A DNA stretch of 9,000 nt from an uncultured Amylibacter sp. (GTDB lineage: Bacteria; Pseudomonadota; Alphaproteobacteria; Rhodobacterales; Rhodobacteraceae), in NCBI GenBank assembly GCA_937944065.1, contig CALDZS010000156.1:1-9000 (forward strand), written 5' to 3'. Positions 5,490 to 9,000 of this stretch are shown here, one piece after another. Both the position numbers and the translations under genes were made by a program. Under the pieces are notes generated by a model. That model was not told the origin of the DNA. It saw nothing but the letters and a program-made list of their open reading frames with translations, and searched no databases. Within the stretch, counting starts at the first letter, position 1; each line of letters opens with the position of its first letter.

Positions 5490-6926
5490 GTGCCCAAAGA
5501 CACAACAAGTACCGTGATTACATCCAATTTGCGCGCGTCGTTTGACATGCATCGGGCAAGATTTTTGGACAATCCCTTTCCACTCTATGCGGATCGAATG
5601 GATAATTTATCCAAATTGGATCGCATGATTGCGCAGAACAAAGAGGCTTTGATTACAGCGATTAACAGTGATTTTGGCTGTCGGTCGCGGACCGAAACAA
5701 TCCTTGCCGAGATCGTGAACTGTCACGGTTCGGTTCATTATGCGCGCAAGCACTTGCGCCGTTGGATGCGACCGCGGCGGCGGCGTACATCCTTTTGGTC
5801 GCTGCCTGCGAAAACGTATCGCCTGGCGCAACCGCTTGGCGTGGTTGGAATTATGTCGCCTTGGAATTACGCGCTGCACTTGGCAGTCGCGCCGTTGGCG
5901 TCCGCACTGGCGGCAGGCAATTGTGCGATGCTGTGCATGTCCGAAGAAACCCCGACCCTGACCGCCTTGATGACGGATTTGATTGCGCAAACCTTTCCTG
6001 CCGATCAGGTTAGCGTGGTTTTGGCAGGACCCGAAACTTCGCCAGAGTTTGCGTCCCTTCCGTTTGATCATCTGTTATTCACCGGCTCGACCCGCGTTGG
6101 CAAATTAATCGCAGCGGCTGCAGCCCAGAATTTAACACCAGTGACGTTGGAATTGGGCGGCAAGTCACCCGCCATCGTCGCCCAAGACTATTCGGTGGCA
6201 GAGGCGGCTGCGCGGATTGCTTGGGGCAAAACCTTGAATGCGGGGCAGACCTGCGTTGCACCTGATTATGTGTTTGTACCCAAGGGCAACGAACAGGAAT
6301 TTGTCGATGCCGCACTGGCGAAGTTCACGGCATCTTATTCCAGCATGAACGATCCTGATCTGACCGCAATAGTGTCAGAGCGGTTCTTCGTGCGGATGCA
6401 AGCTATGCTGGAAGAGGCGCGTCAGGGCGGCGCCACGATTTTGCAACCCGATGGGATGACTGCAACGGATACAAACGGCGTTTACAAAATACCGCTGACC
6501 ATAGTGTTGGATGCACCTGACGACTGCGAATTGATGCAAGAAGAAATCTTCGGCCCGATCTTGCCTGTGAAAACCTATACCGATCTGTCCGCAGTCGTGC
6601 GTTATATCAACGCCCACGACCGCCCGCTGGCTTTGTATTGTTTCACCCATGCGCGCGATACCATTCAGATGTTCCAACGCGAAACCGTGTCGGGCACCTT
6701 TGGTGTGAACGAAACGGTTGTGCAATATGTCCAAGAGGATTTAGCCTTTGGCGGCGTGGGTGCCAGTGGGCAAGGTGCCTATCATGGGCCCGAAGGGTTC
6801 GATACCTTTTCGCATCTGAAATCCGTTTTCGAACAGCGCAGTATCGGATCACATACGGGGATAAAATTGCTGCATCCTCCCTATGGTCGCTTGGCCAGTT
6901 TCATTCTGAAGTTGATGAAAGGCTGA
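5490..6926 (+). CDS. calB: Coniferyl-aldehyde-dehydrogenase-like NAD(P)-dependent aldehyde dehydrogenase
   Basis: This 478-residue ALDH-superfamily enzyme oxidises an aldehyde to its acid. It is closest to the coniferyl aldehyde dehydrogenase (CalB) group, judging from the N-terminal region, the IMSPWNYALH block and the AYHGPEGFDTFSHLKSVF C-terminal block. Catalytic residues are present: oxyanion Asn126 in SPWNY, general base Glu221 in LELGGKSP, nucleophile Cys255 in NAGQTCVAP, the cofactor-loop GSTRVG (199-204) and EEIFGP (351-356). The usual cofactor-binding lysine two residues before the SE motif is replaced by Cys149 (AMLCMSEETP). The length is normal and there is no signal peptide. The start is GTG with AAGGA 6 nt upstream. 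It stands alone, divergent from alr, with no other aromatic-degradation gene in view. The aldehyde substrate is therefore uncertain; fatty or aromatic aldehydes are both possible. Confidence 0.85.
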   Translation: MPKDTTSTVITSNLRASFDMHRARFLDNPFPLYADRMDNLSKLDRMIAQNKEALITAINSDFGCRSRTETILAEIVNCHGSVHYARKHLRRWMRPRRRRTSFWSLPAKTYRLAQPLGVVGIMSPWNYALHLAVAPLASALAAGNCAMLCMSEETPTLTALMTDLIAQTFPADQVSVVLAGPETSPEFASLPFDHLLFTGSTRVGKLIAAAAAQNLTPVTLELGGKSPAIVAQDYSVAEAAARIAWGKTLNAGQTCVAPDYVFVPKGNEQEFVDAALAKFTASYSSMNDPDLTAIVSERFFVRMQAMLEEARQGGATILQPDGMTATDTNGVYKIPLTIVLDAPDDCELMQEEIFGPILPVKTYTDLSAVVRYINAHDRPLALYCFTHARDTIQMFQRETVSGTFGVNETVVQYVQEDLAFGGVGASGQGAYHGPEGFDTFSHLKSVFEQRSIGSHTGIKLLHPPYGRLASFILKLMKG

Positions 6927-6999
6927 TCAAAGCACACCCGCCCCGCCGATCACAGGGAAGGGCGAGGAGGCGGATATCTGCGTGATATCTTAAATAGGG

Positions 7000-7066
7000 G
7001 GCAGCGCTGCCAGTGCGGTTGGATGTGAAAGGGTTTCAACCTTTCCTTTGTAGGGGATATATCCCC
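7000..7066. repeat. Three consecutive palindromes
   Basis: Read in order: the perfect 12-bp palindrome GGCAGCGCTGCC (7000-7011), GAAAGG (7027-7032) with CCTTTC (7040-7045) around a 7-nt loop, and the perfect 14-bp palindrome GGGGATATATCCCC (7053-7066). None is followed by a T-run long enough for a standard terminator on the plus strand. Their regular spacing suggests a structured RNA or a repeat element rather than chance, but this has not been tested. Confidence 0.5.
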
Positions 7067-7103
7067 GCCAAGCCTGTCAGCCTGACCATCTACGATGTAA
7101 AGA

Positions 7104-7137
7104 CCCTAGGGGCCCCAAGCCTTGGCTGGGGTTAGGG
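7104..7137. repeat. GC-rich hairpin with nested stems
   Basis: An outer stem CCCTA (7104-7108) pairs with TAGGG (7133-7137). An inner stem CCCCAAGCC (7113-7121) pairs with GGCTGGGG (7124-7131) with one bulged A and a very short loop. On the minus strand it is followed by TCTTTAC, a poor T-tract, so it could act weakly as a terminator for the cytidylyltransferase transcript, although it lies 200 nt past that gene's stop. It may instead belong to the palindrome cluster just upstream. Confidence 0.4.
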
Positions 7138-7282
7138 CGATAACCACTGTGTCGACGGGTTGGTTTTAGACTGCGAAGGGTTGCGATTAGGTTATGGGTG
7201 CGTTCGGTTGGGGGTGGAATGTCCGCTTTGAGCCCAAACTTACCGGCCTTCAAACTTTACTTAACAGCACAGGCCAAGCTTG

Positions 7283-7310
7283 AGCGTTAGATTAAAATCC
7301 ATTTAACGCT
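7283..7310. terminator. Hairpin just past the cytidylyltransferase stop, possible terminator
   Basis: AGCGTTAGAT (7283-7292) pairs with ATTTAACGCT (7301-7310): a 10-bp stem with one G-U wobble when read as plus-strand RNA, and an 8-nt loop. It lies 28 nt beyond the minus-strand stop at 7338. The plus side is followed by a T-rich stretch (tcctgatttctgtgtttctt) without a clean run of T; the minus side has no T-tract. It could end transcripts from either convergent gene, but it is not a textbook terminator. Confidence 0.4.
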
Positions 7311-7337
7311 TCCTGATTTCTGTGTTTCTTAAAGTAA

Positions 7338-7751
7338 TTATTGAGACTGCGCCAAAACCATATTCTTTATTTTTGTAGAGGATGTACGAGGGTTATAACT
7401 TACTTGGAAAGTTTCCTTACCCATTTCCTTCAAATAGGTATCCACATCAACATTATGAGAGCTTGTTCCCCAATCTTCACCAATTACAAAAATATCCACA
7501 TTCACCGCTTTGCATCCCGATACGTATTCAAGTTCGTGATATGGGCGGACAATGTCGACACAACTCAACGCCTGTAACATTTCCACGCGTTGTTCCAAGG
7601 GAACGACTGGGACATTAGGTTTGTACATATTCACCACCTCGTCCGAAGCGACACCTACGGCGAGCACGTCGCCGAGTGATTTACAATGATTCAACAAAGC
7701 AAGATGCCCGACATGAAGTAAATCAAATGTTCCGACTGTATAGACTATCAT
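7338..7751 (-). CDS. TagD-like cytidylyltransferase (glycerol-3-phosphate or other phospho-alcohol)
   Basis: This 137-residue cytosolic nucleotidyltransferase matches the TagD/TarD type, which makes a CDP-alcohol from CTP and a phospho-alcohol. Motifs are GTFDLLHVGH (7-16, with the HxGH nucleotide-binding signature at 13-16), VDIFVIGEDW (85-94) and PRTSSTKIK (121-129), corresponding to the R-T-x-G-I-S-T-T motif of characterised enzymes. Length is near the usual 130. CDP-glycerol is the default product; CDP-ethanolamine, CDP-choline or another CDP-alcohol is possible, because homology does not fix the substrate. The ATG at 7751 has AAAGGA on the minus strand (7763-7768), spaced 11 nt, rather long. 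It is divergent from a CDP-alcohol phosphatidyltransferase gene across 241 nt, which suggests a joint pathway. GC is about 44% by hand count at 7381-7740, below the upstream dehydrogenase. Confidence 0.87.
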   Translation of the reverse strand: MIVYTVGTFDLLHVGHLALLNHCKSLGDVLAVGVASDEVVNMYKPNVPVVPLEQRVEMLQALSCVDIVRPYHELEYVSGCKAVNVDIFVIGEDWGTSSHNVDVDTYLKEMGKETFQVSYNPRTSSTKIKNMVLAQSQ

Positions 7752-7992
7752 TTGTTAGTTTATCCTTTTACCTACCCATAAATGGTGCTAGCACACGGGA
7801 TCTGAATCCACGTATGCGCGACATTTATTTAGTAGATTCATATAATTAAGCGAAGATATCTCCAGACCTTCAGAAGCCTGGAACCGGTCGATGTTTTGAA
7901 TATCTTAAATCTCAAATCCACGCAGACTAGGTAGCGGAATTTGCCTGTCTAACATCGATTGGGCTCTGATCCTCTAACTCAAAGGACCTGCC
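7752..7992. promoter_or_regulatory. Divergent intergenic region of the cytidylyltransferase / CDP-alcohol transferase pair
   Basis: These 241 nt must carry the promoters for both divergent genes. A 10-bp perfect palindrome lies at 7785-7794. A modest hairpin, TCCAG (7861-7865) with CTGGA (7878-7882) plus a short inner CTT/AAG stem, lies closer to the middle. The plus-strand gene has a strong Shine-Dalgarno AAAGGA at 7981-7986, 6 nt before its ATG. I could not choose convincing -35 and -10 boxes. No small reading frame is supported. Confidence 0.4.
7785..7794. promoter_or_regulatory. Perfect palindrome GTGCTAGCAC, possible operator
   Basis: The 10-bp palindrome lies 33 nt upstream of the cytidylyltransferase start codon, where a promoter core or repressor site would be expected. 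A palindrome this short can arise by chance, and no matching second copy was noticed elsewhere in the window. Confidence 0.3.
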
Positions 7993-8649
7993 ATGACAAC
8001 TGAAAACTCCACAGCCCCGATGCTGCCAACCAGATCGATCCTATCTTATATCAAAGACTTGCCCAACATTTGTTCCCTTGCAGGACTTGGTTGTACGTTG
8101 CTTGCAATCTACTTTTTGATCGTAGGTATTTATGCCGCCGCGATGATCGGCATGATATGGGCGGTCGCCTTTGATTGGGCAGATGGGCTTATTGCGCGCC
8201 GAATGAAGGGGCGAACAGGCGCGGACAGCAAATTTGGTGGGCAGCTTGATTTGCTGATTGATATTGTGAGCTATGGTGTGACGCCAGCAATCTTGATTTT
8301 GAGCTACGGTAATTTTCACCCAGCCTTCTTGCCTGTTGTATTCATTATGTTAGTTTTCGGTGCGATCCGACTTAGTTACTTCAGTACTTTTGGCCTGTCC
8401 GATGATGCAAAGTATACTGGATTAGCAATTGATAATAATAGTATTATCCTTGTTTTCCTGTTTATGTTTGCAGGATATTTTGACCGTTCTGGATTTGCCA
8501 TTTTTCTTGCCGCCAGCGGCCTGTGTCTTGCAGTCTTGAATGTTTCTCAGATAAAAACACCAAAGTTGTCTGGAAACCCCATAAACGTCTGCCTACTTGG
8601 AGGTTATACTCTTGCCGTAAGTATTTTCTATGGATGGTCTCTAGTGTGA
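7993..8649 (+). CDS. CDP-alcohol phosphatidyltransferase, PssA-like integral membrane enzyme
   Basis: This 218-residue membrane enzyme of the CDP-alcohol phosphatidyltransferase family forms a phosphodiester with release of CMP. The signature is intact: D61-x2-D64-G65-x2-A68-R69, then G82-x3-D86-x3-D90. The gap between R69 and G82 is 12 residues, longer than the 8 of the classic motif. PNICSLAGL (24-32), DIVSYGVTPA (90-99), GAIRLSYF (123-130) and YTGLAIDNN (141-149) correspond to blocks of type II phosphatidylserine synthases, so the acceptor could be serine and the donor CDP-diacylglycerol; a CDP-alcohol donor supplied by the divergent cytidylyltransferase is the alternative. About six hydrophobic segments follow a 20-residue polar N-terminus. 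The ATG has AAAGGA 6 nt upstream. GC is about 45% at 8161-8520 by hand count. Family is secure, substrate is not. Confidence 0.88.
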   Translation: MTTENSTAPMLPTRSILSYIKDLPNICSLAGLGCTLLAIYFLIVGIYAAAMIGMIWAVAFDWADGLIARRMKGRTGADSKFGGQLDLLIDIVSYGVTPAILILSYGNFHPAFLPVVFIMLVFGAIRLSYFSTFGLSDDAKYTGLAIDNNSIILVFLFMFAGYFDRSGFAIFLAASGLCLAVLNVSQIKTPKLSGNPINVCLLGGYTLAVSIFYGWSLV

Positions 8650-8857
8650 CAATTGCTCGGGTGTTACTCTGAGTGTCATACGTGCTCAGTCATAGTTGAA
8701 ATTCAACGGTCGCTTTGTCCCCCATACCAGACGCTGTTGTTGCGAGATTATATCAACACCTACCCAGTGGCATAGGGGCGCCTCGATAATAAACCTATCT
8801 GATTATTCGGGACAAAACGGCGGAGATTGTTACATCACCTTCAGCCCCTTCAACAAG
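8650..8857. other. Convergent intergenic gap, no clear feature
   Basis: This separates the converging ends of the CDP-alcohol transferase and the partial minus-strand gene. The only structure seen near the plus-strand stop is a weak CTGAG (8669-8673) / CTCAG (8685-8689) stem with an 11-nt loop and no T-run. I see no coding sequence, RNA gene or convincing terminator. Confidence 0.4.
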
Positions 8858-9000
8858 TTATCTGCGCGCCTTGCGCAACATGATCAGCAAGGCCTCGTTC
8901 GGGTCTCCGTCAGGCAAAATACCCTTGGATTTCTGAAACGCGCTGATGGCATCGATGGTGTTCGGGCCGATGATCCCGTCCGGCTCGCCAATGTCATAAC
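8858..9000 (-). CDS. C-terminal end of a protein with a peptidoglycan-binding (PG_binding_1) type domain; N-terminus beyond the right edge
   Basis: Only the last 46 codons and the TAA (8860-8858) are present. They read YDIGEPDGIIGPNTIDAISA, then FQKSKGILPDGDPNEALLIM, then LRKARR. The G-x-x-D-G-x-x-G-x-x-T-x-x-A-I-x-x-F-Q pattern is that of the second half of PG_binding_1 domains, a small three-helix fold that binds cell-wall peptidoglycan. Such domains end lytic murein transglycosylases, amidases and other periplasmic wall enzymes; the catalytic part is outside the window, so I cannot say which. It converges on the CDP-alcohol transferase across 208 nt. No T-rich terminator is evident after its stop. 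Confidence 0.75.
   Translation of the reverse strand, partial: YDIGEPDGIIGPNTIDAISAFQKSKGILPDGDPNEALLIMLRKARR

Larger units (their letters stand above)
6927..7337. other. Gene-free interval of about 410 nt, rich in inverted repeats
   Basis: This lies between the convergent ends of the aldehyde dehydrogenase and the cytidylyltransferase. I find no supportable coding region on either strand and no tRNA-like fold. What stands out is a run of short palindromes and hairpins between 7000 and 7137 and a stronger hairpin at 7283-7310, listed separately. GC is mixed: G-rich around 7104-7220 and AT-rich after 7250. It could be decayed coding sequence, a small mobile repeat, or an untranslated RNA; the sequence alone does not decide. 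Confidence 0.5.

Noticed and set aside
5607..6071. 154-residue minus-strand frame inside the aldehyde dehydrogenase
   Set aside because: It is antisense to the catalytic and cofactor-binding region of a well-conserved enzyme and has a low-complexity Arg/Gln/His composition typical of shadow frames.
7195..7225. Possible tRNA T-arm around gcgttcggttggg
   Set aside because: The sequence does not fold into a T-arm with the required flanking acceptor stem, and no cloverleaf could be built.
6927..7337. Possible insertion-sequence remnant or CRISPR array
   Set aside because: There is no transposase-like frame, no direct target-site repeat and no regularly repeated unit with spacers; the palindromes are all different sequences.
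7799..7815. Possible tRNA fragment (GGATCTGAATCC-like stretch)
   Set aside because: Only a 4-bp stem is present; no acceptor, D or anticodon arms could be traced nearby.

Overview
The window looks like chromosomal DNA from a marine Rhodobacterales (Roseobacter-group) alphaproteobacterium. The evidence is the moderate GC content, the protein sequence character, and the alr ... radA gene neighbourhood, which I recall from that group. The genus cannot be fixed from the sequence alone.

Left part (1-5298, all minus strand): eight genes packed as one apparent operon, read from right to left. They are alr (alanine racemase), mlaE-type permease, mlaF-type ATPase, a GT2-like glycosyltransferase, a four-helix membrane protein of unknown function, a half-size PqiA, a small secreted protein of unknown function, and radA, whose C-terminal part runs off the left edge. 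Alr to mlaE is separated by 1 nt, mlaE/mlaF, mlaF/glycosyltransferase and membrane protein/pqiA overlap by 4 nt, and glycosyltransferase to membrane protein is 3 nt. Translation is therefore probably coupled. The theme is cell envelope: D-alanine for peptidoglycan, a phospholipid-transport ABC core, a PqiA membrane protein and a sugar transferase. No MCE-domain (MlaD/PqiB) protein is present in the cluster, although MlaEF and PqiA families normally work with one.

Middle (5299-7337): a 191-nt divergent promoter region, then a plus-strand coniferyl-aldehyde-dehydrogenase-like gene with a GTG start, then about 410 nt without a gene. That gap is unusually rich in short inverted repeats and holds one good hairpin at 7283-7310.

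Right part (7338-9000): two divergent genes of lower GC, a TagD-like cytidylyltransferase (minus) and a PssA-like CDP-alcohol phosphatidyltransferase (plus). Hand counts give about 44-45% GC for these, against about 56% for part of the aldehyde dehydrogenase. Together they could form a small pathway that activates a phospho-alcohol with CTP and attaches a head group to a lipid, but this is an inference. At the right edge is the C-terminus of a minus-strand protein ending in a peptidoglycan-binding-type domain.

The observations most worth following up are the MCE-less MlaEF/PqiA operon with an embedded glycosyltransferase, the cytidylyltransferase/CDP-alcohol transferase pair, and the palindrome-rich gap at 7000-7137. 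I see no tRNA, rRNA, CRISPR array or insertion sequence.
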